The notes: generated from the sequence alone by a model not told the origin. DNA of 64,000 nt from Bacillota bacterium (GCA_023442465.1 JAEZZQ010000042.1:62001-126000), one strand, 5' to 3'. Shown: positions 35,482 to 45,146, numbered from the stretch's first letter. Numbers and translations are program-made.

Positions 35482-38400
35482 GAATCCTAATGTGAAAAAA
35501 GTGTTGGTTATCGGTTCCGGCCCTATTGTTATCGGACAGGCAGCGGAATTCGACTATGCGGGAACGCAGGCTTGCCGCTCTCTAAAGGAAGAGGGAGTCG
35601 AGGTCGTACTTGTAAACTCCAACCCAGCAACCATTATGACGGACAGAGATATCGCAGATAAGATATATATTGAGCCTTTGACGGTCAAAGTTTTAGAGCA
35701 GATCATCGAAAAGGAAAAGCCTGACAGTGTTTTGCCCACTCTGGGAGGACAGGCAGGTCTAAATCTCGGTATGGAGCTGGATGAATCCGGATTTCTTGCG
35801 AGAAACAACGTAAAGCTTCTTGGTACTACCGCTAAGACGATTAAAAAAGCAGAGGATCGTTTGGAATTCAAGGAGACGATGGAAAAAATCGGAGAGCCCT
35901 GCGCGGCATCTCTTGTAGTGGAAAATGTAAAAGATGGTGTGGAATTCGCAAAGAAAATAGGATATCCGGTCGTTCTTCGCCCGGCATATACGCTTGGCGG
36001 CTCCGGCGGAGGAATTGCCGACAATCAGATGGAGCTGGAGGAAATTCTGGCTAACGGTCTGCGCCTTTCCCGCGTAGGTCAGGTTTTGGTAGAGCGTTGT
36101 ATTTCCGGCTGGAAAGAAATTGAATACGAAGTGATGCGCGATAGTGTGGGCAACTGTATTACTGTTTGTAACATGGAGAATATCGACCCGGTGGGCGTAC
36201 ATACCGGAGATAGTATCGTTGTGGCTCCTTCACAGACCTTGATGGATAAAGAATATCAGATGCTTCGCAGTTCGGCTCTCAACATTATCAATGAGCTGGA
36301 GATTACCGGGGGCTGCAACGTGCAGTTCGCTCTTCATCCTACCAGCTTTGAATATTGTGTAATCGAAGTAAATCCCCGTGTAAGCCGTTCTTCTGCGCTT
36401 GCGTCGAAGGCAACCGGATATCCGATCGCAAAGGTGGCGGCGAAGATTGCACTCGGCTATACGCTGGATGAAATAAAGAACGCGATTACAGGAAAAACCT
36501 ATGCCAGCTTCGAGCCGACACTGGATTACTGTGTAGTGAAGATACCGCGCCTTCCTTTCGACAAGTTCATTACGGCGAAGAGGACGCTGACCACGCAGAT
36601 GAAGGCTACGGGCGAGGTTATGAGTATCTGTACGAATTTTGAAGGCGCGCTGATGAAGGCGATCCGTTCGCTGGAGCAGCATGTGGATTGTCTTATGAGC
36701 TATGATTTTACAGCACTTTCTATGGAGGAGCTTCTGGACAGGCTGAAAATTGTGGATGACCAGAGAATTTACGTAATAGCGGAAGCGGTCAGAAAGGGAA
36801 TTGATTACGATACCATTCATGAGATAACTATGGTAGACCATTGGTTTATCGATAAAATCGCAATTTTAGTCGAGATGGAAGAGGCGCTGAAAAAGGGTCC
36901 TCTTACTGTGGATTTGTTAAAAGAAGCGAAGCGCATCGAGTACCCCGATAATGTCATCAGCAGGCTGACGGGCATACCGGAGGCAGATATTAAGAAAATG
37001 CGCTATGACAACGGAATCACCGCAGCCTTTAAGATGGTGGATACCTGTGCGGCAGAATTCGCGGCGAGCACTCCTTATTATTATTCCTGCTTCGGAAGTG
37101 AAAGCGAGGTAGTAAAAACTAACCCGCTTAAGAAAGTGCTGGTTCTGGGCTCCGGTCCCATTCGTATCGGTCAGGGCATCGAGTTCGATTATTGCTCTGT
37201 ACATGCTACGTGGGCGTTTTCGAAGGCGGGATATGAGACGATTATCATTAATAACAACCCGGAGACGGTGAGCACCGACTTCGACATTGCGGATAAGCTT
37301 TATTTCGAGCCGCTTACCCCCGAAGACGTAGAGAACATTGTAAATATAGAGAAACCAGATGGAGCGGTGGTTCAGTTCGGCGGACAGACAGCGATTAAGC
37401 TGACAGAAAGTCTTATGAAGATGGGTGTTCCCATACTGGGAACGAGCGCGGAGAATGTAGATGCGGCAGAGGACAGGGAGTTGTTCGATGCGATTTTGGA
37501 AAAGTGCGATATTCCCAGACCCTCAGGCGGAACCGTATTTACCGCTGAGGAGGCTAAGAAGGTAGCGAACAAATTGGGCTATCCGGTATTGGTGCGCCCT
37601 TCCTACGTTCTGGGCGGACAAGGGATGCAGATTGCCATTTCCGATGAGGAAGTGGAGGAATTCATGGAAATCATCAACCGCATCGCGCAGGATCATCCTA
37701 TTCTGGTGGATAAATATTTACAGGGCAAGGAGATCGAAGTGGATGCAGTCTGCGACGGTACCGATATATTGATTCCGGGCATTATGGAACATATCGAGAG
37801 GGCCGGTGTTCATTCCGGCGACAGCATTTCCGTATATCCTGCCCAGAGCATTAGTGAGAAAGTAAAGGAAACGATTGCGGAGTATACGAGAAGGCTCGCT
37901 AAGGCACTGCATGTCATCGGATTGATTAACATTCAGTTCATTGCGGTGGGCGAAGAGGTATATGTTATCGAAGTAAATCCCCGTTCCTCACGAACGGTGC
38001 CTTATATCAGCAAGGTAACGGGCATTCCCATAGTGGATCTTGCAACGGACGTTATCATAGGTAAGACGATCCGAGAGCTTGGCTATGAGCCGGGACTTCA
38101 AAAGGAAGCGGATTATGTGGCGATCAAGATGCCGGTCTTTTCCTTTGAGAAAATACGGGGGGCGGAAATCAGCTTAGGGCCGGAGATGAAATCTACGGGA
38201 GAATGCCTGGGTATTTCTAAAACCTTTAATGAAGCGCTTTATAAGGCATTTCTTGGTGCCGGTATCAACTTACCGAAATACAAGCAGATGATCATCACGG
38301 TTAAGGATGCGGATAAGGGAGAAGCGATTGAAATAGGAAAACGCTTTGAAAAGCTTGGTTATACCATTTATGCTACGAGAAGCACGGCGAATGCACTTAA

Positions 38401-38674
38401 GGAAGCCGGGATAAATGCCCGCAAGGTAAATAAGATACAGCAGGAATCGCCTACGGTCATGGATCTTATTCTGGGGCATAAGATTGACCTTGTCATCGAT
38501 ACGCCTACGCAGGGAAGGGATAAGTCCAGAGATGGCTTTCTCATAAGAAGGACTGCAATTGAGACGGGTGTGAACTGTCTGACCTCGTTGGATACCGCAA
38601 GAGCGTTGGTGACTAGCTTAGAGCATGTCAATAAGGAAGAAAAGCTGACATTGGTTGACATTGCGTCGCTGTAA
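35474..38674 (+). CDS. carB: Carbamoyl-phosphate synthase large subunit
   Basis: A 1066-residue enzyme with the expected internal duplication of two ATP-grasp halves: VLVIGSGPIVIGQAAEFDYAG near the start and VLVLGSGPIRIGQGIEFDY near residue 556 in matching positions. The late MGS-like allosteric domain follows. Length and motifs are normal. Translationally coupled to carA. Confidence 0.97.
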   Translation: MPKNPNVKKVLVIGSGPIVIGQAAEFDYAGTQACRSLKEEGVEVVLVNSNPATIMTDRDIADKIYIEPLTVKVLEQIIEKEKPDSVLPTLGGQAGLNLGMELDESGFLARNNVKLLGTTAKTIKKAEDRLEFKETMEKIGEPCAASLVVENVKDGVEFAKKIGYPVVLRPAYTLGGSGGGIADNQMELEEILANGLRLSRVGQVLVERCISGWKEIEYEVMRDSVGNCITVCNMENIDPVGVHTGDSIVVAPSQTLMDKEYQMLRSSALNIINELEITGGCNVQFALHPTSFEYCVIEVNPRVSRSSALASKATGYPIAKVAAKIALGYTLDEIKNAITGKTYASFEPTLDYCVVKIPRLPFDKFITAKRTLTTQMKATGEVMSICTNFEGALMKAIRSLEQHVDCLMSYDFTALSMEELLDRLKIVDDQRIYVIAEAVRKGIDYDTIHEITMVDHWFIDKIAILVEMEEALKKGPLTVDLLKEAKRIEYPDNVISRLTGIPEADIKKMRYDNGITAAFKMVDTCAAEFAASTPYYYSCFGSESEVVKTNPLKKVLVLGSGPIRIGQGIEFDYCSVHATWAFSKAGYETIIINNNPETVSTDFDIADKLYFEPLTPEDVENIVNIEKPDGAVVQFGGQTAIKLTESLMKMGVPILGTSAENVDAAEDRELFDAILEKCDIPRPSGGTVFTAEEAKKVANKLGYPVLVRPSYVLGGQGMQIAISDEEVEEFMEIINRIAQDHPILVDKYLQGKEIEVDAVCDGTDILIPGIMEHIERAGVHSGDSISVYPAQSISEKVKETIAEYTRRLAKALHVIGLINIQFIAVGEEVYVIEVNPRSSRTVPYISKVTGIPIVDLATDVIIGKTIRELGYEPGLQKEADYVAIKMPVFSFEKIRGAEISLGPEMKSTGECLGISKTFNEALYKAFLGAGINLPKYKQMIITVKDADKGEAIEIGKRFEKLGYTIYATRSTANALKEAGINARKVNKIQQESPTVMDLILGHKIDLVIDTPTQGRDKSRDGFLIRRTAIETGVNCLTSLDTARALVTSLEHVNKEEKLTLVDIASL

Positions 38675-38678
38675 ATAG

Positions 38679-38736
38679 GGGGACTGCTGCAAAATGATGG
38701 GGAGTGATGCCGTTGTTTTGCGGTAGCCCTTTTTTG
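38679..38736 (+). terminator. Terminator after carB
   Basis: GGACTGCTGCAAAA pairs imperfectly with TTTTGCGGTAGCC over a long loop, followed by a run of six T residues. Confidence 0.75.
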
Positions 38737-38783
38737 AGCAGGTTATATTCTTCCAACAGACTTTGGAAGGAGAACAAAATAAT

Positions 38784-39437
38784 ATGATAAATTATGCAAA
38801 AGAGCTGGATAAAATAATAGAAACACAATTAAAAGAAAGCGAACAGCGAAAGACCCTTCTCCTCCATAGCTGCTGTGCGCCATGCAGCAGTTATGTAATG
38901 GAATATTTGCGCGAATATTTCGATATCACGGTTTTTTACTATAATCCTAACATTACAGAAGATGTGGAATACCGGAAAAGAGCTGAGGAGCAAAAACGCT
39001 TAATCGCAGATTATAACAGACAGGTAGAGGAGGGAATATTCGAAAATATGTATTCCACTCTACGCGCACATAGGATTGAAGTAATAGAGGGCGACTATGA
39101 GCCGGAGAGCTTTTATCATATCGCCAAGGGCCTGGAGCGCTGCCCGGAGGGCGGAGAGAGATGTCTTTTGTGCTATGAGCTGAGGCTGCGAAAAACCGCA
39201 CAGCTTGCTGCGGAGAAGGGCTTTGATTATTTCACCACAACACTTACGATAAGTCCGATGAAAAATGCAGAAAAGCTAAATGAAATCGGTGGGCTTATGG
39301 GAAAAGAATTCGGCGTTGCTTTTTTGCCCTCGGATTTTAAAAAGAAAAACGGGTACAAGAGGTCGGTTGAGCTGTCCGGACAGTTTGGGCTGTATAGACA
39401 AGACTATTGCGGCTGTGTTTATTCCCGCGGGCAATGA
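38784..39437 (+). CDS. queH: Epoxyqueuosine reductase QueH
   Basis: About 217 residues. QueH performs the last step of queuosine synthesis in tRNA and is the non-cobalamin alternative to QueG. The Cys/metal-binding pattern is clear: LLHSCCAPCSSY near the N-terminus, RCLLCYELRL in the middle and YRQDYCGCVYS at the end, as in the DUF208/QueH family, which binds a [4Fe-4S] cluster and a second iron. The ATG at 38784 follows GGAAGGAGA. It appears to be a single-gene unit. Confidence 0.93.
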   Translation: MINYAKELDKIIETQLKESEQRKTLLLHSCCAPCSSYVMEYLREYFDITVFYYNPNITEDVEYRKRAEEQKRLIADYNRQVEEGIFENMYSTLRAHRIEVIEGDYEPESFYHIAKGLERCPEGGERCLLCYELRLRKTAQLAAEKGFDYFTTTLTISPMKNAEKLNEIGGLMGKEFGVAFLPSDFKKKNGYKRSVELSGQFGLYRQDYCGCVYSRGQ

Positions 39438-39474
39438 GCCAAAGCGCAAGCTTGCTTGCATTTGGTGAATGCCG

Positions 39475-39520
39475 CGAGGGTCAAATATCCCACAGCTTGC
39501 TATGGGGTATTTGACTCTAA
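39475..39520 (+). terminator. Hairpin between queH and argS
   Basis: GAGGGTCAAATATCCCA pairs with TGGGGTATTTGACTCT with two mismatches and a ten-base loop. No T run follows, so termination is uncertain. Confidence 0.45.
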
Positions 39521-39616
39521 GGACAAATTGGCATTGCGAAAATAAGAACGAGATGATAGTATATATAGATGTGAGATGAGGGGTGGCTTCACCCGGTTAA
39601 GGAAGGAAGAAATGTA

Positions 39617-41383
39617 ATGAATAAAATTCTTGATGTAATATCAGATGAGATGAAGCGTGCTTTTTTATCGGCAGGATATGCGGAAGAACTGGGGAAGGTC
39701 ACATTGTCAAATCGTCCCGATTTGTGTGAGTATCAATGTAACGGAGCGATGGCAGGCGCGAAGCAGTATAAAAAGGCGCCGATTATCATAGCGCAGGAAG
39801 TGGCGCAGAAGTTAAACGACAGCAAGATATTTGAAGAAGTGAGCGCAGTAAATCCCGGCTTTTTGAATTTGAAGCTGAAGCCGGAATTTTTGAAGGATTA
39901 TTTGAACCAGATGGCACATTCTCCTAAATTTGGATTGGACATGCCAAAGAGCCCTAAGAAAATTGTAATCGATTATGGCGGCCCGAATATAGCGAAGCCT
40001 TTGCACGTAGGCCATCTGCGTTCAGCCATCATCGGCGAGAGTATAAAGCGTATCGCGCGGTATGCGGGACACGAGGTAATCGGAGATATTCATCTGGGCG
40101 ACTGGGGCCTGCAAATGGGATTGATCATTACGGAGCTTCAGGAGCGTTACCCGGAGCTTGTATATTTCGATGAAGCTTTCAAGGGAGAATATCCTAAGGA
40201 GGCACCTTTTACCATTTCGCAGCTGGAGGAAATCTACCCTACGGCCAGCAGCAAGTCCAAGGAAGACGCTTCTTACAAGGCGAAGGCCATGGACGCTACG
40301 TTCAAGCTTCAAAGCGGAGTGAGCGGGTATCGTGCTCTTTGGAAACATATTATTAACGTTTCGGTAGCCGATTTGAAAAAAAATTACCGCAATCTGAACG
40401 TGGAATTCGATCTTTGGAAGGGCGAATCCGACGTGCATGATCTGATTCCCCATATGGTAGAGGATATGAAGGAAATGGGATACGCATATATAAGCGACGG
40501 TGCTCTGGTGGTGGATGTTAAGGAAGAATCGGATACGAAAGAGATTCCTCCCTGCATGATTTTAAAATCCGACGGCGCATCCCTTTATAATACTACGGAT
40601 CTGGCGACGATCATGGAGCGTATGAACCGGATACACCCGGATGAAATTATTTATGTGGTGGATAAGCGTCAGGATTTGTATTTCGAGCAGGTATTCCGCT
40701 GCGCGAGGAAAACAAAGCTGGTACAGCCGGAGACAAAGCTGTATTTTCTTGGATTCGGTACGATGAACGGCAAGGACGGCAAGCCATTTAAGACGAGAGA
40801 GGGCGGCGTGATGCGCTTAGAATCTCTGCTTTCCGAAATCAATGAAGAGATGTATGGAAAAATCACGGAGAACCGTTTGGTGCCGGAAAAAGAGGCAAGG
40901 GAAACAGCTCGTGTAGTGGCTCTGTCTGCGATAAAATACGGCGATTTATCCAATCAGGCTTCGAAGGATTATATTTTCGATATGGACAGATTTACTTCTT
41001 TTGAAGGAGATACGGGTCCGTATATTTTGTATACAATCGTGCGCATTAAGTCCATTTTGACCAAATATAAGGAAATGGGAGGCTCGTTGGTGGAGGTAGT
41101 GCTTCAGGAACCCACCGGAGAGTCGGAAAAGAATCTGATGCTCCAGCTTGTAGGCTTCAACGCCATGATGGAAAGTGCCTATGAAGAAATTGCGCCTCAT
41201 AAGGTGTGTGCCTATATTTATGATTTGGCGAATGCGCTTAACCATTTTTATCATGAGACAAAGATTTTAACAGAAGAGGATCCTGCCAAGAAAGAAGGCT
41301 TTATAGCGCTTCTCGTATTGACGCGTGATGTACTGGGAACATGTATCGATGTGCTCGGTTTCCAGGCACCGGAGAGAATGTGA
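39617..41383 (+). CDS. argS: Arginine-tRNA ligase
   Basis: A 588-residue class I synthetase that charges tRNA-Arg. The HIGH motif is HVGH in GPNIAKPLHVGHLRSAIIGES; the arginine pocket motif GDWGLQMG follows, and the KMSK-equivalent loop is FKTREGGVMRLESLL, the non-canonical form common in ArgS. The C-terminal DALR anticodon-binding domain ends near DVLGFQAPERM. Length is normal. A GGAAGGAAG site precedes the ATG. Confidence 0.97.
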   Translation: MNKILDVISDEMKRAFLSAGYAEELGKVTLSNRPDLCEYQCNGAMAGAKQYKKAPIIIAQEVAQKLNDSKIFEEVSAVNPGFLNLKLKPEFLKDYLNQMAHSPKFGLDMPKSPKKIVIDYGGPNIAKPLHVGHLRSAIIGESIKRIARYAGHEVIGDIHLGDWGLQMGLIITELQERYPELVYFDEAFKGEYPKEAPFTISQLEEIYPTASSKSKEDASYKAKAMDATFKLQSGVSGYRALWKHIINVSVADLKKNYRNLNVEFDLWKGESDVHDLIPHMVEDMKEMGYAYISDGALVVDVKEESDTKEIPPCMILKSDGASLYNTTDLATIMERMNRIHPDEIIYVVDKRQDLYFEQVFRCARKTKLVQPETKLYFLGFGTMNGKDGKPFKTREGGVMRLESLLSEINEEMYGKITENRLVPEKEARETARVVALSAIKYGDLSNQASKDYIFDMDRFTSFEGDTGPYILYTIVRIKSILTKYKEMGGSLVEVVLQEPTGESEKNLMLQLVGFNAMMESAYEEIAPHKVCAYIYDLANALNHFYHETKILTEEDPAKKEGFIALLVLTRDVLGTCIDVLGFQAPERM

Positions 41384-41465
41384 TATAATCCGGTATAGGA
41401 ATTGTCAGGAAAAATCAGATTGTTGAAAAAGTTAAAAATTTTGCTAAAAAGTTTCAGAAAATCCC

Positions 41466-41495
41466 TTGACAAGCAGGGGAATAAAATTGTATACT
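41466..41495 (+). promoter_or_regulatory. Promoter of the tRNA pair
   Basis: TTGACA at 41466-41471 and TATACT at 41490-41495 with an 18-base spacer, 37 bases upstream of tRNA-Val. Confidence 0.8.
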
Positions 41496-41531
41496 AGCAA
41501 AGCGGGTTGCGGAAAGCAACCTAACAAATGT

Positions 41532-41604
41532 GGGATCTTAGCTCAGCTGGGAGAGCATCTGCCTTACAAGCAGAGGGTCATAGGTTCGAGCCCTATAGGT
41601 CCCA
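41532..41604 (+). tRNA. tRNA-Val (TAC anticodon)
   Basis: Acceptor GGGATCT with AGGTCCC, D arm TAGCTCAGCTGGGAGAGC, anticodon loop CTTACAA (TAC) and T arm AGGTTCGAGCCCT. 73 bases including the discriminator A; no encoded CCA. Confidence 0.95.
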
Positions 41605-41612
41605 TATTATAT

Positions 41613-41686
41613 GGCGAGATAGCTCAGTTGGCTAGAGCATACGGTTCATACCCGTAGTGTCGAGGGTTCGAATCCCCCTCTCGCTA
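41613..41686 (+). tRNA. tRNA-Met (CAT anticodon), island attachment gene
   Basis: Acceptor GGCGAGA with TCTCGCT, D arm TAGCTCAGTTGGCTAGAGC, anticodon loop TTCATAC (CAT) and T arm GGGTTCGAATCCCC. It looks like an elongator Met tRNA; CAT can also indicate a tRNA-Ile modified at C34. The last 17 bases are duplicated at 48457-48473. Confidence 0.93.
41670..41686 (+). repeat. Left attachment repeat inside tRNA-Met
   Basis: The 17 bases GAATCCCCCTCTCGCTA are the T-arm/acceptor end of the tRNA gene. The same 17 bases occur at 48457-48473, in the same orientation, the pattern left by integration into a tRNA 3' end. Confidence 0.75.
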
Positions 41687-41690
41687 TTGT

Positions 41691-41720
41691 AAAAACCTTG
41701 ATTATAATCAAGGTTTTTTT
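41691..41720 (+). terminator. Terminator after the tRNA pair
   Basis: AAAAACCTTGATT pairs with AATCAAGGTTTTT with a minimal loop and ends in a run of T. It lies just inside the island boundary. Confidence 0.88.
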
Positions 41721-41773
41721 CTATTTAAAACACTATGTACCCTACAAATTAATGAAACTAATAGTAATAAGGT

Positions 41774-42005
41774 ATTCAAGAAGGGGACACGATTGAAATC
41801 AAATCCGGGCAAGGAGTGCTAGGATCCTTGTTTAACGAGAAGAACCTCAAGGACTTTTATCGTCAATGACATAATCAGTACGTTAGGATTAAGCCCTGAT
41901 GAAGTTACAGAGGCAATAAAATCATATATGGGACAAAACAACACAGGGCATCATAAAGTCGTAAAAAATAGTCAGAAAAGAATTTTATTTCCAATCTGGC
42001 TATAA
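41774..42005 (+). pseudogene. Frameshifted relic of a small helical protein gene (paralogue 1)
   Basis: One frame gives IEIKSGQGVLGSLFNEKNLKDF and stops; the next frame continues VNDIISTLGLSPDEVTEAIKSY to a TAA at 42003. This matches the sister relic at 46904-47157 (KLKDLEAVSELISASGLSPNEVIEAIKTY) in order and spacing. The protein type, with a coiled N-terminal half and an SPxEV-AI helix at the end, is weakly like small DUF4315-type proteins of conjugative elements; identity is not established. Confidence 0.6.
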
Positions 42006-42059
42006 TTTTTAATCTGAAATGTAAACAGAGATGCTTAAAAAAATTCTGGTGTTTAAAAT

Positions 42060-42098
42060 AAAAAACTCCTGTTGGTTAAATATATGCAGGAGTTTTTA
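42060..42098 (+). terminator. Hairpin terminator
   Basis: AAAAACTCCTG pairs with CAGGAGTTTTT around a 16-base loop. It sits 3' of the minus-strand small CDS and after the relic, and can act on both strands. Confidence 0.75.
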
Positions 42099-42110
42099 TT
42101 AAAATATTCA

Positions 42111-42284
42111 CTAGATAATTGGATAATACATTTCGCATCGAGGATTACAATAATACGGCGGTCTGGACCCAATTTCAGGTAGTTTAAAAGGATGAGCGTT
42201 TGGAGTATACAGCACATCTGCTTTTTCATTGGAACGATTTATAAGTAGAAATTCTACCCCAGGGCAGGGTTTATTATCTGGCAC
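42111..42284 (-). CDS. Small hypothetical protein, 57 residues
   Basis: Starts at GTG with AAAGGAGA eight bases upstream and ends in TAG, followed by a terminator hairpin. The product begins MPDNKPCPGVEFLLIN and has a Tyr/Cys-rich end (PPYYCNPRCEMYYP). It is divergent from the SDR gene. Good ribosome binding site, coherent composition and a terminator argue that it is real. I do not recognise the family. The two C-terminal Cys and aromatic residues recall small spore-coat or surface proteins, but this is only an impression. Confidence 0.6.
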   Translation of the reverse strand: MPDNKPCPGVEFLLINRSNEKADVLYTPNAHPFKLPEIGSRPPYYCNPRCEMYYPII

Positions 42285-42437
42285 AGATCAGTCTCCTTTA
42301 AAATTTACTCTAATATTTATTATTCAATTTGTAATATTATGTGCTTACACAATAATTGCTTTAATTAGAAGCTTATGCACATTATTATAACAAGTATCAT
42401 AAAATGGTTTTGTAAAGCATATTTTAGGAGGAATTTC

Positions 42438-43358
42438 ATGGATATAGATCAACCAATGCGTAATGAGTATCCTATGTACCCCAATTATGGGAAAATAACT
42501 CGTTATCAGGATGTTCCGATCACTGTGCCGGAACAGAGACAATTTCGTCAGCCTGGCTTAGAGAGTTTAATGAATCCGCGGCCAATTATTGAAAATCCAA
42601 ATTATAGAGGAAGTGGGAAGTTATTAGGAAAGGTAGCACTTATCACAGGCGGAGACAGTGGGATCGGTGCTGCAGTAGCTATTGCTTTTGCTAAAGAAGG
42701 AGCCGATGTTGCTATTGCTTATTTAGATGAACATGAGGATGCAAACCGTACAAAAAACAGAATTGAACAACTTGGTCAGAAATGTTTATTAATGCCAGGT
42801 GATTTAAAAGAAAAACAAAATTGTATTAATATTGTAGAAGAAACTGTCAAAAAATTTGGAAAGTTAGATATTCTTTGCAACCATGTTGGCATTCAATTTC
42901 AGCAGCAAAGTCTTCTTGATATCAGCGACCAACAGTTTGACGACACCTTTAAAGTAAACATATATTCTCATTTCTATACAACCAGAGCGGCAATCCCTTA
43001 CTTAAGATCAGGAAGTTCTATCATTAATACTGCTTCTGTTGTGGCCTATGTAGGTTACAAGCAGCTAATTGACTATACGGCCTCGAAAGGAGCTATAGTT
43101 GGATTTACACGGGCACTGGCCAATAATCTAATAAGTAAAGGCATTAGAGTAAATGGAGTTGCGCCGGGAAGAGTTTGGACACCGCTGATTCCTTCAAGCT
43201 TTTCTCCGGATGAGGTAACCCAAGTAAATAATCCTATGGAACGGCAAGCACAGCCTTTTGAACTCGCTCCGGCCTATGTATATCTTGCATCTGATGATTC
43301 ACGATTCGTTGTGGGACAAATAATTCACGTAGATGGAGGAGAGTTTACGTCATCTTAA
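42438..43358 (+). CDS. SDR family oxidoreductase with N-terminal extension
   Basis: A 306-residue short-chain dehydrogenase. A 50-residue Pro/Tyr/Met-rich leader (for example [11 protein letters not shown]) precedes the Rossmann core TGGDSGIG. The catalytic set is Ser in [10 protein letters not shown], and YTASK (Tyr-x3-Lys). The usual NNAG motif is CNHVG, an uncommon variant. This extended class resembles the YhdF/YhxC-type dehydrogenases of Bacillus, some of which are in the general stress regulon. ATG 42438 follows AGGAGG. Substrate unknown. Confidence 0.9.
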   Translation: MDIDQPMRNEYPMYPNYGKITRYQDVPITVPEQRQFRQPGLESLMNPRPIIENPNYRGSGKLLGKVALITGGDSGIGAAVAIAFAKEGADVAIAYLDEHEDANRTKNRIEQLGQKCLLMPGDLKEKQNCINIVEETVKKFGKLDILCNHVGIQFQQQSLLDISDQQFDDTFKVNIYSHFYTTRAAIPYLRSGSSIINTASVVAYVGYKQLIDYTASKGAIVGFTRALANNLISKGIRVNGVAPGRVWTPLIPSSFSPDEVTQVNNPMERQAQPFELAPAYVYLASDDSRFVVGQIIHVDGGEFTSS

Positions 43359-43434
43359 ACTTTATGTTTGTTTGTTCTGAGTGTATTAATAAGTATTAGA
43401 TTGAATAACTATTAAAAAATAAAAATCGTTATAA

Positions 43435-43468
43435 AACAATCAGAAAATTAATATCTGGTTGTTTTTAT
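43435..43468 (+). terminator. Terminator after the first SDR gene
   Basis: AACAATCAGA pairs with TCTGGTTGTT, followed by TTTATTTT. Nearly the same hairpin follows the second SDR gene at 44696-44728. Confidence 0.8.
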
Positions 43469-43489
43469 TTTGCAGAAAGAAATGTTAAT

Positions 43490-43606
43490 ATGAGATTAAT
43501 AGATAGATCAAAAGGACGCATAAGAAATATTTGTACAAACGAAGAGTTAGATATAATCCTTGAAGAAAACAAGTATATTCCTATAAAGAAACGAGCAATA
43601 CATTAA
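43490..43606 (+). pseudogene. Short relic or peptide ORF, copy 1 of a duplicated cassette
   Basis: A 38-codon frame beginning MRLIDRSKGRIRNICTNEEL and ending in TAA. Together with the hairpin and the GCAGAAAGAA sequence in front of it, it is homologous to 44696-44828. No ribosome binding site is convincing, so I treat both as leftovers of a longer gene. The rest of the gap to the next SDR gene (43607-43884) holds only AT-rich sequence with no coding frame I can support. Confidence 0.4.
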
Positions 43607-43884
43607 ACCTGTAAATAGAATACAAAGGGTTCTTGATATATTAGCAATTAATATTTATTGGGTTTATTCTGATGATAAAGTTATGGCTGATTATAACGGT
43701 AAATTTAATAATTAATATTTAGAAGGATGGTACTTTATAAACATATTGGATTGCTGATATAAAAGAAGCATGTTGAACTATATTTCTTGCAATAACTTGT
43801 CATAAATTAGATTGATTATTATTTAACAAAGTGGTATAGTAATTTATATGACACTACCACTATAACATATACAGGAGGGTTATC

Positions 43885-44646
43885 ATGAGGTTAGAGAATA
43901 AAGTGGCTATCATTACAGGGGCCAGTGCAGGAATGGGAAGGGCAATGGCTTTACGCTTTGCCGCTGAAGGTGCAACCGTTATAGCTGTGGCAAGACGGAA
44001 AGAACGCTTGGAAGCTATCGTTCAAGAAGCTGAACGTGAGGGAAACAAAATAGTTGCCAAGGTAGGGGATGTATCTAACCAACAGCAGATGGAACAAATG
44101 ATGGATGATGTTGTGGCAGAGTATGGACGTATTGACGTCTTGATTAATAATGCAGGCATCATGGATGAAATGACTTCTGTTGCTGAATTGACGGATGAAA
44201 TGTGGCATCATATTATTGATGTAAATTTGACGGGTCCTTTTGTTCTTTGCCGTAAAGCAGTAAAACAAATGCTCAAACAGGGCTACGGTAATATCATTAA
44301 TATTGCATCTGTTGGCGGACTACAAGGTTCTCGTGCAGGTGCTGCTTATACTTCATCGAAATTTGCTTTGGTTGGGTTAACAAAGAATATTGGATTTATG
44401 TATGCGAAAAAAGGAATTCGATGCAATGCGATTTGTCCCGGCGGCGTTTCCACAGAGATTAGTGAGGCGGGTATTAGTAATCCGGATCCTTTTGGTTTGG
44501 AACGTGCAATGGCAGGAATTGGAACTAATCCACGTAATGGTGACCCCGAAGAGCTTGCCTCAGCCGCAGTATTCCTTGCATCAGATGAATCGAGTTTTGT
44601 TAATGGTACAACACTTGTAGTTGATGGCGGTATGACAGCTTATTAA
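43885..44646 (+). CDS. SDR family oxidoreductase (FabG-like)
   Basis: A 253-residue classical short-chain dehydrogenase. Motifs: TGASAGMGRAMA cofactor loop, NNAGI, catalytic Ser in NIASVGGLQG, YTSSK (Tyr-x3-Lys), and the C-terminal NGTTLVVDGGM. The Arg-rich VARRKERLE after the second strand suggests NADP preference. AGGAGGG precedes the ATG. It is not closely similar to the other SDR upstream, but both genes are followed by the same hairpin-plus-relic cassette. Substrate unknown. Confidence 0.92.
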   Translation: MRLENKVAIITGASAGMGRAMALRFAAEGATVIAVARRKERLEAIVQEAEREGNKIVAKVGDVSNQQQMEQMMDDVVAEYGRIDVLINNAGIMDEMTSVAELTDEMWHHIIDVNLTGPFVLCRKAVKQMLKQGYGNIINIASVGGLQGSRAGAAYTSSKFALVGLTKNIGFMYAKKGIRCNAICPGGVSTEISEAGISNPDPFGLERAMAGIGTNPRNGDPEELASAAVFLASDESSFVNGTTLVVDGGMTAY

Positions 44647-44695
44647 TAAATATTATTATTTGGACTATGATTTTACATAAATAATTAATGATAAG

Positions 44696-44728
44696 AACAA
44701 CCAGAAAATATTTATCTGGTTGTTTTTT
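44696..44728 (+). terminator. Terminator after the second SDR gene
   Basis: AACAACCAGA pairs with TCTGGTTGTT and is followed by six T residues. Confidence 0.85.
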
Positions 44729-44750
44729 ATTGCAGAAAGAATTAGACAAT

Positions 44751-44828
44751 ATGAAATTAACAGACAAATTAAAAAAAGAACATACAGAAAATATTTATGC
44801 GAATGAAGAGATGAATAAAATCGGATAA
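44751..44828 (+). pseudogene. Short relic, copy 2 of the duplicated cassette
   Basis: A 25-codon frame, MKLTDKLKKEHTENIYANEE and on to TAA, aligned with the first 25 codons of the frame at 43490 (MRLIDRSKGRIRNICTNEE). The copies differ at about half of the residues, so the duplication is old or both were acquired separately. Confidence 0.4.
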
Positions 44829-45146
44829 GGTAGAATAAGTATTTGCCCATACAAGGGGCATTTCGTGATTAAATAGAAAAGGATTATTAAGTGTGGATGA
44901 ATTATAGAGTCAAGTGTTCTAAAGCGAAATGATGCATAGAAACCATTAGGATTATGGAATATTATGAAAAAAGTGAATGTGAAGCATGTGTATAGGATGG
45001 TTTATAAAAATGAATTCCGGTTTTCTTCCGAAAAAGAAAAGAAATATCATGTATCGATTTACAATATTTGAAGTTATAGTTTGGATATTAGTGACAAAAA
45101 AAGACATACTTATTTTAAAATATAAAATAAGGAGTTGAATGATATT
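44829..45146. other. Gap with only short unsupported frames
   Basis: AT-rich, about 318 bases. A 34-codon frame near 44964 (MKKVNVKHVYRMVYKNEF) is seen but has no good start context and no relatives I recognise. The final bases (AAGGAG at 45129) are the ribosome binding site of the next gene. Confidence 0.5.
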
